Part shown: positions 15,701 to 24,178 of the stretch, piece after piece
How positions within the stretch are numbered: the first letter of the stretch is position 1
Layout of the letters: each line of letters starts with the position of its first letter
NCBI RefSeq assembly: GCF_001613405.1
Contig: NZ_BDCH01000014.1
Coordinates: 62,001 to 126,000 of the forward strand
Length of the DNA stretch: 64,000 nucleotides
DNA from: Nocardia crassostreae
GTDB taxonomy: Bacteria; Actinomycetota; Actinomycetes; Mycobacteriales; Mycobacteriaceae
Reading direction: 5' to 3'
The notes under the pieces: model-generated
Databases searched by the model: none
What the model was told of the DNA's origin: nothing
Seen by the model: only the letters and a program-made list of their open reading frames with translations
Position numbers and translations under genes: made by a program

Positions 15701-17353
15701 GTGAAGGCTCTACTGCCCACTTGGTCGGATTGGCGACCGGCCGTGCGCGCCCCCGGCGCCGACCTGCTGTCTGGGCTGATCGTCGCCTTGGTCGCGCTGC
15801 CGCTGGCGCTGGGCTTCGGGATCAGTTCCGGGCTCGGCGCGGCCGCGGGCCTCGCGACCGCCGTGGTCGCGGGCGCGGTGGCCGCCGTGTTCGGCGGCTC
15901 GCGCTTCCAGGTGTCCGGACCGACCGGGGCCATGACCGTGGTCCTGGTGCCGATCTTCCAGCAGCACGGCGGGGGAGGAGTGCTGGCCGTGGGGCTGCTG
16001 GCCGGTCTCCTGCTGGTGGTGCTCGCGATCGCCGGGGTGGGGCGTGCGGTGCGCTATATGCCCGCCCCGGTGATCGAGGGTTTCACCGCGGGTATCGCGG
16101 TGGTGATCGCATTGCAGCAGTTCCCGTCCGCGCTCGGCATCGCCGATGTCGAGGGGGAGAAGGTGTGGCAGGTCGCGTTCGACGCGGTGCGCCAATATAT
16201 TTCGCAGCCACATCACATGACGCTGGTGACGGCGCTGATCGTGGCCGCGATCGTGCTGATCGGCGGCCGCTGGCTGCCGAAACTGCCCTTCGCGCTGCTC
16301 GCCGTCGCCGTCGCCACGGTGGCCGCCACGGTATTCGAGCTGGATCTGACCCCCATCGGCGCGCTGCCGGTCGGGTTGCCCGCTCCCACACTGGGATTCG
16401 TGCACCTGGATCAGCTGGGCTCACTCCTCGCGCCCGCGCTGGCCGTGGCCGCGCTCGCGGCGCTGGAATCGCTGCTGTCGGCCACCGCCGCCGACGCCAT
16501 GGCCGTGGGCACCCGCCACAATCCGGACCGGGAACTGCTCGGCCAAGGCCTGGCCAATATCGCCGCGCCGCTGTTCGGCGGCGTCCCGGCCACCGGCGCC
16601 ATCGCGCGCACCGCGGTCAATGTGCGCTCGGGTGCGCGTACCCGGCTCGCCGCGCTCACCCACGCGGTGATCCTGGCCGCGATCATCTATCTGGCCGCGC
16701 CGCTGGTGGCCGATATCCCCTTGGCCGCGCTGGCCGGTGTGCTGCTGGCGACCACCGTGCGCATGGTGGAAACAGCATCGTTGGCCGCGATCGCGCGGGC
16801 GTCGAAAGGCGATGCGGCCATCATGGCGGTCACCTTCGTGGTCACCGTGGCCCTGGACCTGGTGACCGCGGTCGCCGTCGGCGTGGGTATCGCGATCGTG
16901 CTGGCGCTGCGGTCGGTGGCGAAAGAGGCTCGGCTGCACCAGATTCCACTCGAGCCGCCGCTCGAGGACAGCGATCACCTGGCCGAGGAACACGAGCTGT
17001 TGCACGGTCACATCGTGGCCTACCGCCTGGACGGACCGCTGTTCTTCGCGGCCGCGCACCGCTTCCTGCTCGAACTCGCCGAGGTGTCCGATGTCCACGT
17101 GGTCATCCTGCGCATGTCTCACATCACCGCGCTGGACACCACCGGCGCGCTGGTCCTCAAGGACGCCATCGGCAAACTCGAGCACCGCCATATCATCGTG
17201 TTGATGTCGGGCCTGCGCGCCGATCACCACCGGCGGCTGGCCACCATAGGGGCGCTGCCCGCCGGTGGCGCCGCGCACCTGTTCGACCACACCCCTGACG
17301 CCATCGCCTGTGCCCGGGAGTTGGCGCCCGCACTCGCCAGGAACACGCCATGA
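15701..17353 (+). CDS. SulP-family anion transporter with STAS domain
   Basis: 550 residues, GTG 15701 two nt after the pckG stop. The membrane domain has the SulP signature region GFGISSGLGAAAGLATAVV and GGSRFQVSGPTGAMTVVL near the N-terminus, with about 12 hydrophobic segments, then a C-terminal STAS domain (about 430-540: RMSHITALDTTGALVLKDAI). SulP proteins carry sulfate, bicarbonate or dicarboxylates. Tight linkage to PEP carboxykinase makes bicarbonate or a C4 acid an attractive but unproved substrate. The final ATGA overlaps the next gene. Confidence 0.85.
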   Translation: MKALLPTWSDWRPAVRAPGADLLSGLIVALVALPLALGFGISSGLGAAAGLATAVVAGAVAAVFGGSRFQVSGPTGAMTVVLVPIFQQHGGGGVLAVGLLAGLLLVVLAIAGVGRAVRYMPAPVIEGFTAGIAVVIALQQFPSALGIADVEGEKVWQVAFDAVRQYISQPHHMTLVTALIVAAIVLIGGRWLPKLPFALLAVAVATVAATVFELDLTPIGALPVGLPAPTLGFVHLDQLGSLLAPALAVAALAALESLLSATAADAMAVGTRHNPDRELLGQGLANIAAPLFGGVPATGAIARTAVNVRSGARTRLAALTHAVILAAIIYLAAPLVADIPLAALAGVLLATTVRMVETASLAAIARASKGDAAIMAVTFVVTVALDLVTAVAVGVGIAIVLALRSVAKEARLHQIPLEPPLEDSDHLAEEHELLHGHIVAYRLDGPLFFAAAHRFLLELAEVSDVHVVILRMSHITALDTTGALVLKDAIGKLEHRHIIVLMSGLRADHHRRLATIGALPAGGAAHLFDHTPDAIACARELAPALARNTP

Positions 17354-17730
17354 CCGAACGCACCACGCCTACCTTCGTTCAGCGCATCCGCTACATCACC
17401 GGCGGCACGCTGCCAGCGTCGATGTCGCAGTGGGTGATCGACGATCTCACCGGACCGGGCGCGGCTCGCCGCTACCTGATGCGGATACTCATCCCGATCA
17501 TTCCGCCGCTGTGCCTGTTCCTGCTGATTCCCGGCCCGCTGTGGATGGGGTTGTCCATGATGGCGCTGCTGTACCTGCCGCTGATCTACTTCACCGTCGC
17601 GCTCATGTACGTGTATCGCCGGGCGTGGCTGGCCAAGCACGGCCTCGACCCGGAACTGGCCAACCAGCGCGAACGCCAACGCGCGGCCGCCGACCGGGAA
17701 GCCTACGAAAGACGCCACGGCAGAGGCTGA
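17350..17730 (+). CDS. Small membrane protein, DUF5313-like
   Basis: 126 residues, translationally coupled (ATGA) to the transporter. It begins with a polar segment (QRIRYITGGTLPASMSQWV), then two hydrophobic segments (IPIIPPLCLFLLIPG; SMMALLYLPLIYFTVALMYV) and a charged C-terminus rich in Arg and Glu. The pattern GGxLPxSMxxWVxxDLxGPG is typical of the actinobacterial DUF5313 family of unknown function. Confidence 0.65.
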   Translation: MTERTTPTFVQRIRYITGGTLPASMSQWVIDDLTGPGAARRYLMRILIPIIPPLCLFLLIPGPLWMGLSMMALLYLPLIYFTVALMYVYRRAWLAKHGLDPELANQRERQRAAADREAYERRHGRG

Positions 17731-17780
17731 CATCCGATGGCGGCAAGGTTCGTTGGGGCCAGCACAGACGGGCACAGGTA

Positions 17781-18662
17781 GTGAACAGTCACAGTGATGC
17801 AGGGGCTGCGAATCAGGCCGCCCGGCAAGGGCGGCCGGACGACAGCGGCCTGGGTGTCGCTGTGGTCGCGGTGTGCGACAGCCGAAGCGGTGACCAACGC
17901 ACCAGCCGTTCGTGCTGGAACGCGATGGAAGACTATGCCGCACTCCTGACCGCCCGTACGGCGATGCGGGCATCGGCCGTCCCACTCACGGATACGCGGC
18001 CGAATATGATCGCCGCCCGGATCGCCGAGTTGCCGGAACGCCTCGCGGCGGTTCTCCTGGTCGGGCTTCCGGCGTTGGAATCGGCTGCAGTGCAGTCGAT
18101 CACGGCAGCCAACGCGGGACGCTCGGTGATTTCGGAGACCGACGTGTTCACCGCAACCGTGGCCGCCGCCGCGGTAATGGCATTGCGCGGGAAGGGAATC
18201 CGGCCCCGGACCGGACGGCTGGCGGTCATCGTAGCGGAGCGGGCGCCGCGACTACGGACAGTGCTCCTCGAATGCGGCGCGGCCACCGTCACCGAGTGGG
18301 ACGGGCACACAACGTTCGGGCCCAAGGTGCGCAGGCTGATGGTCGACCACGACATCGTCATCGACCTGACCGGCCAGGATTCGATCTGGGCGGTGCCGTC
18401 TCGAACCGTGTCGGCTCCAGCCGATCCGTATCGGTTCGCCGCGCTGGCGGTGCCCGGAGTGCTGAGCGCCCTGTGCGGGCACGGCGCGGCATGGGTGAGT
18501 ATCGACGCTCTCGCCGCCGCGGCACGAGCGCTCGCCCTGATCACACCCGTCGGATGTGCGCTGCCGGACCCGCGAGACCCCCGACTGGTCCCCGCGGTCG
18601 CCCGGCATGTGAGCCGAATTCTCAGTGCCTCGGCCCCGCAACGCCCCCGCACGCACTCCTGA
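17781..18662 (+). CDS. Degenerate malic enzyme-like protein
   Basis: Up to 293 residues from GTG 17781; ATG 17925 is a strong alternative start. The order of segments resembles the NAD-binding half of malic enzyme: SETDVFTATVAAAAVMALRG, RPRTGRLAVIVAERAPRLRT, and near the end AALAVPGVLSALCGHGA, ALAAAARALALITP and RLVPAVARHVSRI, which match the VFPGVFRG, MKLAAARALA and VAPAVA parts of malic enzymes. The usual GxGxxG nucleotide loop and the metal and malate residues are missing, so it is unlikely to be an active enzyme. A binding or regulatory role near pckG is possible. Confidence 0.45.
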   Translation: MNSHSDAGAANQAARQGRPDDSGLGVAVVAVCDSRSGDQRTSRSCWNAMEDYAALLTARTAMRASAVPLTDTRPNMIAARIAELPERLAAVLLVGLPALESAAVQSITAANAGRSVISETDVFTATVAAAAVMALRGKGIRPRTGRLAVIVAERAPRLRTVLLECGAATVTEWDGHTTFGPKVRRLMVDHDIVIDLTGQDSIWAVPSRTVSAPADPYRFAALAVPGVLSALCGHGAAWVSIDALAAAARALALITPVGCALPDPRDPRLVPAVARHVSRILSASAPQRPRTHS

Positions 18663-18801
18663 CGCGTCATACCCCTTCTCACTGTTCGACCGTAGGGAGG
18701 ATCTCGTGATAACCCCGAACCGATTCCGGGCGTGCCATCCCCAGTCCGGCCTGGCCGGATCGACGCCCGCTCCACTGGGGAAAACGGAGAGAGACCGGCG
18801 T

Positions 18802-19038
18802 ATGAAAGCGATCGCCGATCTCGAGCGGAGCGTTTGCGCGCTCGAGATACCCGGATTGGGACACTCGCGTGTGGACGAACATGCCGCCGTTCACGTGCTG
18901 AACTCGACCACGCTGGCCGTGGTCATCCTGTGCGAACACAATGCCCGAATAATCGAGGAGGCGATCCGTGCCCGCTACGACGCCGCGGTGGACATCAGCA
19001 CCGACGGCGGCATAATCACCGTCGTCAGACCTTCTTGA
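18802..19038 (+). CDS. Small protein of unknown function, paralogue of the protein at 5797-6027
   Basis: 78 residues, ATG 18802 behind GGAGAGAGACC. MKAIADLERSVCALEIPGL, HAAVHVLNSTTLAVVILCEH and IIEEAI correspond one to one to the small protein at 5797-6027. The alternation of helix-like and strand-like stretches suggests a compact alpha/beta fold. Not recognised. Both copies flank the hydrogenase-like cluster and pckG region and have the same CTAA-N2-TTAG element nearby. Confidence 0.55.
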   Translation: MKAIADLERSVCALEIPGLGHSRVDEHAAVHVLNSTTLAVVILCEHNARIIEEAIRARYDAAVDISTDGGIITVVRPS

Positions 19039-19117
19039 CCACACTGGATTTCAGCTTGTTCTCTGCGACGAGGGTGTGCCGAGCCGCACGCCCTCAGGTT
19101 GTCCTTATGTCTGATTA

Positions 19118-19127
19118 CTAACATTAG
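19118..19127. promoter_or_regulatory. Palindrome CTAA-N2-TTAG followed by CAACTAC
   Basis: Second occurrence of the element at 6080-6096. It is 35 nt before the ATG of the zinc-ribbon protein. GCAACTAC also occurs on the opposite strand at about 19675-19685, before the roadblock-like gene. Confidence 0.4.
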
Positions 19128-19133
19128 CAACTA

Positions 19134-19652
19134 CTAGAGATGGACATCGAAAGGCAGTGTCATGCGTGTGACCCGAATCAGCCAGCTTCGAGGACCGATC
19201 CTGCGCTGTGACGACTGCGGACTGCTGTGCCGGACATCTGCGTTGAAGCCCGGCAGTGGGGTGTGCCCCCGTTGCGAAGCAAACAGTCTGCGGCTGATCG
19301 ACACCGGCGAGCTGTTTGCGGCCGTCGAGCCGAAGCAGCGTCTTATCGAGGCATGACTCGGGAACAGCCCTCTTGATCGACGGCCACGAGTCGGTCGTAG
19401 CAGGTGATGCTGGCTCCCGAGGCTGATGAGGACGTCCTCGATTTCCTCGTTCGGCCCGAGTTGCTCAATGGTGCGCATGGTGGCGCGTACCAATTCGGTG
19501 TCGCCAGCCGCGGCGATCTCGATGTCGAGCATCTTCGATCCGCCCGCGATACCGAGGGGCATGCCGCTGTTGTAGTCGACGACAGCGGCGCCGATCGCCC
19601 CGTCCATGAGCATCATGTCCTTCAACACGACATCTATGTCCGCCATGTTCAT
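19134..19652 (-). pseudogene. Roadblock/LC7-domain protein with degraded C-terminus
   Basis: The first 80 residues are well conserved: MADIDVVLKDMMLMDGAIGA, VVDYNSGMPLGIAGGSKML and RTIEQLGPNEEIEDVLISLG, then HHLLRPT. These proteins share a roadblock fold and act with small GTPases or in conserved actinobacterial operons. After HHLLRP the open frame continues with arginine- and serine-rich sequence antisense to the zinc-ribbon gene and no longer resembles the family; shifting frame gives RPLVAVDQEGCSRVMPR and a stop at 19343. A frameshift or recombination has removed the last third. Confidence 0.5.
19162..19356 (+). CDS. Small zinc-ribbon protein
   Basis: 64 residues, ATG 19162 behind GAAAGGCAG. 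Two cysteine pairs, LRCDDCGLLC and VCPRCEANS, are 20 residues apart and form a classical four-Cys zinc ribbon. No other domain is present. Role unknown; such ribbons bind nucleic acid or protein partners. The gene overlaps the decayed 3' end of the roadblock-like gene on the opposite strand. Confidence 0.55.
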   Translation: MRVTRISQLRGPILRCDDCGLLCRTSALKPGSGVCPRCEANSLRLIDTGELFAAVEPKQRLIEA

Positions 19653-20110
19653 TCCTCTCGCCGCGCAAACATGTGGGGTAGTTGCGCGCTCGGACGCTAC
19701 CCACGCGCAATCGCGGGCATAGGCCGATCTCCGAAGAAGTCCACATGGTATGCAATTTGTAAATTACGAAAGTAGGCACAGCTTCGCTGGTCAGACTCCG
19801 CTGCGTCGATGTCGTTGGCCGCAAACACGCACCCGGAACGTGAAGACCCATAGACGCCAGCTCCGTGTGCGCCCACCCGGAACAACCGTCTGCACCGTTT
19901 CCGGTACTACATTGCGACCCACGTGGATTCGCGCATGACGACCTGGGATGGGCCGCCACTCTGGGCAAGCGGCTCGCCGAACTGCGTGCCGAGGTGAAGG
20001 GTGCCGGGTGCTGGTGACACCAGTGTCATCAGTGTCTTGGTACCGGTGTCGCGCCGACGGCAGGCTGATGCTCCGACACCAATCCCTATGAGTCCCTGGA
20101 GGTCTGCCCT
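19653..20110. other. Intergenic region with short coding remnant
   Basis: The left part is AT-rich (GCAATTTGTAAATTACG near 19750). Bases around 19935-20018 encode DDLGWAATLGKRLAELRAEV and a stop in one forward frame, which looks like the end of a lost gene that I cannot name. TGACACCAGTGTCA at 20015-20028 is a perfect palindrome 83 nt before the thioesterase gene. Nothing else is seen. Confidence 0.35.
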
Positions 20111-20539
20111 GTGAGTGCCGCGCCGTTCACGATGCGTTTCACCGTCCGTAGTTACGAGCTCGACACCAATCACCATCTGGCCAGCACGGTATATCTGCAG
20201 TACGCCGAGCACACCCGGTTTGCGTGCGGACAGGCGGCGGGGCTATCGCCGCAGCGGTTGCTCGCCGACGGGTTCGGGCCGGTCAACCTCGAAACCATGC
20301 TGCGTCACCACACGGAACTCCGCGCCGAGGACACCGTCGATGTGTCGTGCGCTTTCGTGTGGGGACCGGACAAGACCCATCGCGTCGAGCATGTGCTGAC
20401 CAAACCCGACGGCACCCTGGTGGCCGAGGTGACCAGCGTCAGCGGCCTGCTCGATATGCGCACTCGCCGTCTCGTGCCCGATCCGGCGCAGGAGTTGCGG
20501 GCACGTGCCAGCGATCCGGCACTGCTGGGTCTGGCGTGA
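20111..20539 (+). CDS. Acyl-CoA/acyl-ACP thioesterase (hotdog fold)
   Basis: 142 residues, GTG 20111. The N-terminal motif YELDTNHHLASTVYLQYAEH is the 4-hydroxybenzoyl-CoA thioesterase type signature (catalytic Asp region with the N-H-H), followed by FVWGPDKTHRVEHVL and the strand VAEVTSVSGLLDM. Likely hydrolyses acyl-CoA or acyl-ACP. It is followed closely by an acyltransferase gene, so acyl-chain handling in the same unit is plausible. Confidence 0.75.
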   Translation: MSAAPFTMRFTVRSYELDTNHHLASTVYLQYAEHTRFACGQAAGLSPQRLLADGFGPVNLETMLRHHTELRAEDTVDVSCAFVWGPDKTHRVEHVLTKPDGTLVAEVTSVSGLLDMRTRRLVPDPAQELRARASDPALLGLA

Positions 20540-20588
20540 GCGCCCACTCGTCATCCGCCTCCGCCGCCCCGGACCTGCGGAGGATGGC

Positions 20589-21827
20589 GTGAAGTATCGT
20601 CTGGGCCTGATCGATCACGGATTCGTGCCCCGCAAGCTGACGGTCGCCTACGTGGCGATCTGCACCGGGGCGATCGATATCGCGGTGCTGCGCACCGCGT
20701 TCGGGCTGCTGTGCGACAAGTATCCGATGCTGCGTGGCACGATCGCGGTGAGCGGCTCGGCGTGCTGGCTGCAGATACCCGACGACGGCACCGGCAGCGC
20801 CACTATCGACATCCTCGAGGGACCGATTGCCGACTGGCTCGCCCGCGGGATCACGGTCGTCGATCCCGCGCTCGGGCTGGCGAAACTCACCATCGTGCGC
20901 GATGGGGCGCAGACCGCGGTCGCACTACAGGTGTGTCATGCGATCAACGACGCCAGCATGGGATTCGCGCTGCTCGAGTACTTCTGGCACACCGCGGCAA
21001 TGCTGAGCGGTAGTGCGGGATTCCTCGACCCGAGCCCGGTCCAGCCGCGCAGCCTCGAACGCGCCTACGACGCTCGCGCACTCGCCCTGCCCCCGCCCGC
21101 CGTATCGGCCGCGCGCCCAGTGCACAGCCTGACGTCGGTCGACACCGGTGTCGACCGAGGGTTCGCGCCGACACCGGCGATGCGGATCGCCTTGTCGCGG
21201 AACGATACCGCCGCGCTGCTCGAGCACGCCCGGGCGTCCGGGACGACCCTGCACGCCCTGCTCTCCGCTGCGATCATTCGTGCGGAACGCGCGACGCTGG
21301 CCGTTCCGGGCACGGCGGCGGCCGAGCTGCCGATGATCATGTTCCATCTCGTGGACCTGCGCCCGCACCTGCGGCCCACGGTGCAGCGCGACGAGGTCAC
21401 CAATGCCCTGGGGTTCGTGCCCACCGTCACCGCCGCCACTCCCGAGACCGACCTGGGTGTGCTCGCCAAGCACGCGAAGGAGCAGATCATCGACGGCATC
21501 GCGGACGGATCCGCGCTCGCGGTCATGCTGGCTGCGGCGGAGGTGGCCGCGACGGGGCGGGCACGCACCGGCGTCGGGAACTTCATCACCAACTGGGGTC
21601 CGGTTCCCGCGCTCACCGTGCCGGCCGGGGTCGAGATCGTAGACTTGCGCGGCTTCGCCACCTCCGAGGCGGTGAGCTGGGTCGGCTACTTCGTCTCCAC
21701 CTATGCCGACCGCGCCGGCCTCGAGCTGGCGTTCTCCCCGCGCCACCACCCGCGGGCGCAGATCGCGCGGCTGCGCGACCTCATCGCAGCCAACCTCGCG
21801 GAGCTGACCCACACGCCGCTGAGCTGA
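20589..21827 (+). CDS. PapA-like acyltransferase (condensation superfamily)
   Basis: 412 residues, GTG 20589 behind CGGAGGATGG. The catalytic HxxxD motif appears as VCHAINDASMG (about residue 117), and a phthiocerol/phthiodiolone dimycocerosyl transferase-like pattern continues with LGFVPTVTAATPETD and GVGNFITNWGPVP. PapA proteins transfer long acyl chains from acyl-ACP or CoA to alcohols in cell-wall lipids. The last residue of the usual HHxxxDG motif is altered (D-A-S). Pairs with the thioesterase upstream (49-nt gap). Confidence 0.65.
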   Translation: MKYRLGLIDHGFVPRKLTVAYVAICTGAIDIAVLRTAFGLLCDKYPMLRGTIAVSGSACWLQIPDDGTGSATIDILEGPIADWLARGITVVDPALGLAKLTIVRDGAQTAVALQVCHAINDASMGFALLEYFWHTAAMLSGSAGFLDPSPVQPRSLERAYDARALALPPPAVSAARPVHSLTSVDTGVDRGFAPTPAMRIALSRNDTAALLEHARASGTTLHALLSAAIIRAERATLAVPGTAAAELPMIMFHLVDLRPHLRPTVQRDEVTNALGFVPTVTAATPETDLGVLAKHAKEQIIDGIADGSALAVMLAAAEVAATGRARTGVGNFITNWGPVPALTVPAGVEIVDLRGFATSEAVSWVGYFVSTYADRAGLELAFSPRHHPRAQIARLRDLIAANLAELTHTPLS

Positions 21828-21892
21828 TTCCGCCGTTGGTGGGACGCGATATCGACTCTCGCACAGTGAGTTGGCACGCAGACGCAGTTACG

Positions 21893-21911
21893 TTACAGTC
21901 AATAGCTGTAA
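21893..21911. promoter_or_regulatory. TetR-type operator TTACAG-N7-CTGTAA
   Basis: A 19-bp inverted repeat 63 nt before the alpha/beta hydrolase gene. The same half-sites with the same 7-nt spacer stand before the tetR gene at 23482-23500. Control by the encoded TetR protein is inferred from this match. Confidence 0.65.
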
Positions 21912-21974
21912 TGAAAATCGGGAGTTGTTCCGCGTCAGCGTTGGACAACCGCCCTTGTTGAAGGAGAGAAAACC

Positions 21975-22778
21975 ATGAGTAGCCACTTCGCCGCGTCGAT
22001 CAAGACAGCTCTGTCCTCTCTGGTGCCGGGTTCGCACGCCGCCGACCGCGAGGACGACCGGACGCCGAAGCCGACAGTGGTGCTGGTACACGGCGCGTTC
22101 GCCGACGCCTCGGGCTGGGAAGCGGTCGCCGAACGACTGCACCGGCGCGGATTCCCGGTGATCGCGGCGCCCAACCCGCTGCGCGGGCTGGCCTACGACG
22201 GCGCCTACCTGCAGGGCCTCCTGGCAGGCATCGAGGGACCGAAGATCCTGGTCGGGCACTCCTACGCCGGTGCGGTCATCAGCAACGCCGCCCCCGCCGT
22301 CGCCGACGTGGCGGCCCTGGTATTCGTCGCGGCGTTCGTCCCCGACGAGGGCGAGGCCCTCGGGGGTCTGCTCGAAACGCACGCGGACGCGTCGGTGCCG
22401 CCACTGCCTCAGCAGGTCTTCCAGTACGCCCGCCCGGACGGCTCGGCCGGTACCGAGGTATGGCTGGATCACGCGCAGTTCGCCACCGCGTTCGCCGCCG
22501 ACGTCGACGCCGCCACCGCGGCGTACATGGCGATCTCCCAGCGCCCGGTCGCCGCCGAGGCGTTCGGGGAACCGGCGACGGCCGCGGGGTGGAAGACCAT
22601 CCCGTCGTGGGCGCTGATCGCGACCAAGGACCACGCCATCGCGCCGAGCCTGGAGCGGTTCATGGCCGACCGCGCCGGTGCCACCGTCACCGAAGTCGAC
22701 TCCTCGCACGCGGCCATGGTCAGCCACCCCAACGTGGTCGCCGACCTCGTCGAGCGGGCCCACCATGTCACTCGCTGA
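21975..22778 (+). CDS. Alpha/beta hydrolase
   Basis: 267 residues, ATG 21975 behind GAAGGAGAG. The fold is clear: VVLVHGAFADASGWEAVAERL (oxyanion loop HGAF), nucleophile elbow VGHSYAGAVISNA, acid region IATKDHAIAP and catalytic His in VDSSHAAMVSHP. This resembles EstC/salicylate-esterase-like hydrolases that are often TetR-controlled. Substrate unknown. The operator before it matches the one before tetR. Confidence 0.85.
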   Translation: MSSHFAASIKTALSSLVPGSHAADREDDRTPKPTVVLVHGAFADASGWEAVAERLHRRGFPVIAAPNPLRGLAYDGAYLQGLLAGIEGPKILVGHSYAGAVISNAAPAVADVAALVFVAAFVPDEGEALGGLLETHADASVPPLPQQVFQYARPDGSAGTEVWLDHAQFATAFAADVDAATAAYMAISQRPVAAEAFGEPATAAGWKTIPSWALIATKDHAIAPSLERFMADRAGATVTEVDSSHAAMVSHPNVVADLVERAHHVTR

Positions 22779-22864
22779 CCTTCCCGCCGCGTGGTGACCG
22801 GGGAGGAGATGGCCCTCCCCGGCCGGCCGCCACGTCCCCTCGGTATCCGCAGACAGGAAATCAC

Positions 22865-23478
22865 ATGCCGCACAGTGTAATTCCGCCGTTCACCGTCCTG
22901 CGCCCGGGCGAGGGACGGCACGTGCCGATCCCCGGGTTCGGCGCGGATTTCAAGTTCGGTGCCCACCTCACCAGTGGTGCGGTGTCGATGGTGGAACACC
23001 CCTTCGCCGTCGGCGTGGTCACCCCGCCGCACACCCACACCTTCGAGGACGAGTACTCGATCGTGCTCGAAGACGAGATCGGATTCCGGTCCGGTGACGC
23101 CGAGACGTGCTCTCACCCGGCGGCTATGTGCTCGAGCCGCGCGGGCAGATGCATGCCATGATCGCCCTGGGCGCGCTCGCGGTTGCGGTCCTCGGAGCAG
23201 GCCGTATCAGCGTCGAACAAGTGCTGTTCGGCGGTCCGCTGCTGTCCGGCTGGGCCGGGCTGAGAATCGCCGCTGGTCTCGGACTCGTCGGTGGGGCCGG
23301 GCAACTCGCCCTGTTCTATCGGCCCGGTGGGGCCGTCGACCCGGTGGCGTCGACGCCAGATCGCGGAGTCCGCGCGGTTCCCACCCCCGTCCTCGACGAC
23401 GGCCACATCCTCGAAGGAGCCCGCAGCACGGCGGAGTTCACCGACCTGCTCACCCATGCCACCGTCCGCACCTCCTGA
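22865..23478 (+). pseudogene. Chimera of a truncated cupin and a truncated DoxX-like protein
   Basis: ATG 22865 opens a cupin domain (VLRPGEGRHVPIPGFGADFK; metal site PHTHTFEDEYSIVLE). Near 23103 the reading frame slips by one base and continues with LSPGGYVLEPRGQMHAM. Directly after that the cupin stops and the sequence becomes hydrophobic: ALGALAVAVLGAGRISVEQV and GWAGLRIAAGLGLVGGAGQL, the second half of a DoxX-type membrane protein. So the cupin has lost its C-terminus and DoxX its N-terminus by one deletion, with an extra frameshift. The product is probably not functional. Confidence 0.6.
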
Positions 23479-23481
23479 GAG

Positions 23482-23500
23482 ATACAGTCATGTCCTGTAA
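23482..23500. promoter_or_regulatory. TetR-type operator ATACAG-N7-CTGTAA
   Basis: It lies 22 nt before the ATG of the tetR gene and matches the element before the hydrolase gene in both half-sites and spacer length. The TetR protein probably represses itself and the hydrolase unit. Confidence 0.65.
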
Positions 23501-23521
23501 CGGAACGCGAACGGGGAGGCC

Positions 23522-24178
23522 ATGACCGGAAGGCGCACCGAAGCCAGCGAACCCACCTCGGCCCGCAAGTCCGGTCCGCGGGGCGGGCGTCCCCGCGATC
23601 CCGCCGTGGACGAGGCCATCCTCCTCGCGGCACGCCGCCGCCTGGTAACCGACGGCTACAGCGGCATGGCCCTCGGGGACATCGCCGCCGACGCCGGGGT
23701 CACCCGGCCCACCCTTTACCGGCGCTGGCCGGGCAAACTCGAACTCGTCATCGACGCCCTCGACTACGGACTACGCGCCCAACTCGCCGCCACCCCACCC
23801 TTCCCTCTGGACGACATGACACCGCGCGAGGCGTTCATCGAGGCCATCCGCCGCGTCGACCCCTGTTACCACAACCCCGACGCCATCATCCTGCAGGGCG
23901 GATTCATCAGCGAAGCCGAACGCGTGCCCGAACTCCTGGATCACGTCGTGACCCGCGCCGTGGAGCCCCGCGTGTCCCTGGTCGAACATTTGCTACACCA
24001 ACTTGTCGACCGGGGCGCGGTTCGGCCCGGCATCGACACCCGCACCGTCGCCACCATGGTCTTCGGCGCCTTTTTCGGCGCGTTCCTGCGCGGTGACGAC
24101 GCCACCACCCGCGCCGACCTGCCTGAGCAGCTCACCGCCGCCCTGTGGCCTGCCCTCACCACCGAACCACTTTCCTGA
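23522..24178 (+). CDS. TetR-family transcriptional regulator
   Basis: 218 residues from ATG 23522 (GGGGAGG upstream). N-terminal helix-turn-helix: AARRRLVTDGYSGMALGDIA, ADAGVTRPTLYRRWPGK. The remainder is a ligand-binding helical domain of TetR_C type. Its probable operators are the two TACAG-N7-CTGTA repeats before the hydrolase and before itself; the ligand is unknown. Confidence 0.85.
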   Translation: MTGRRTEASEPTSARKSGPRGGRPRDPAVDEAILLAARRRLVTDGYSGMALGDIAADAGVTRPTLYRRWPGKLELVIDALDYGLRAQLAATPPFPLDDMTPREAFIEAIRRVDPCYHNPDAIILQGGFISEAERVPELLDHVVTRAVEPRVSLVEHLLHQLVDRGAVRPGIDTRTVATMVFGAFFGAFLRGDDATTRADLPEQLTAALWPALTTEPLS

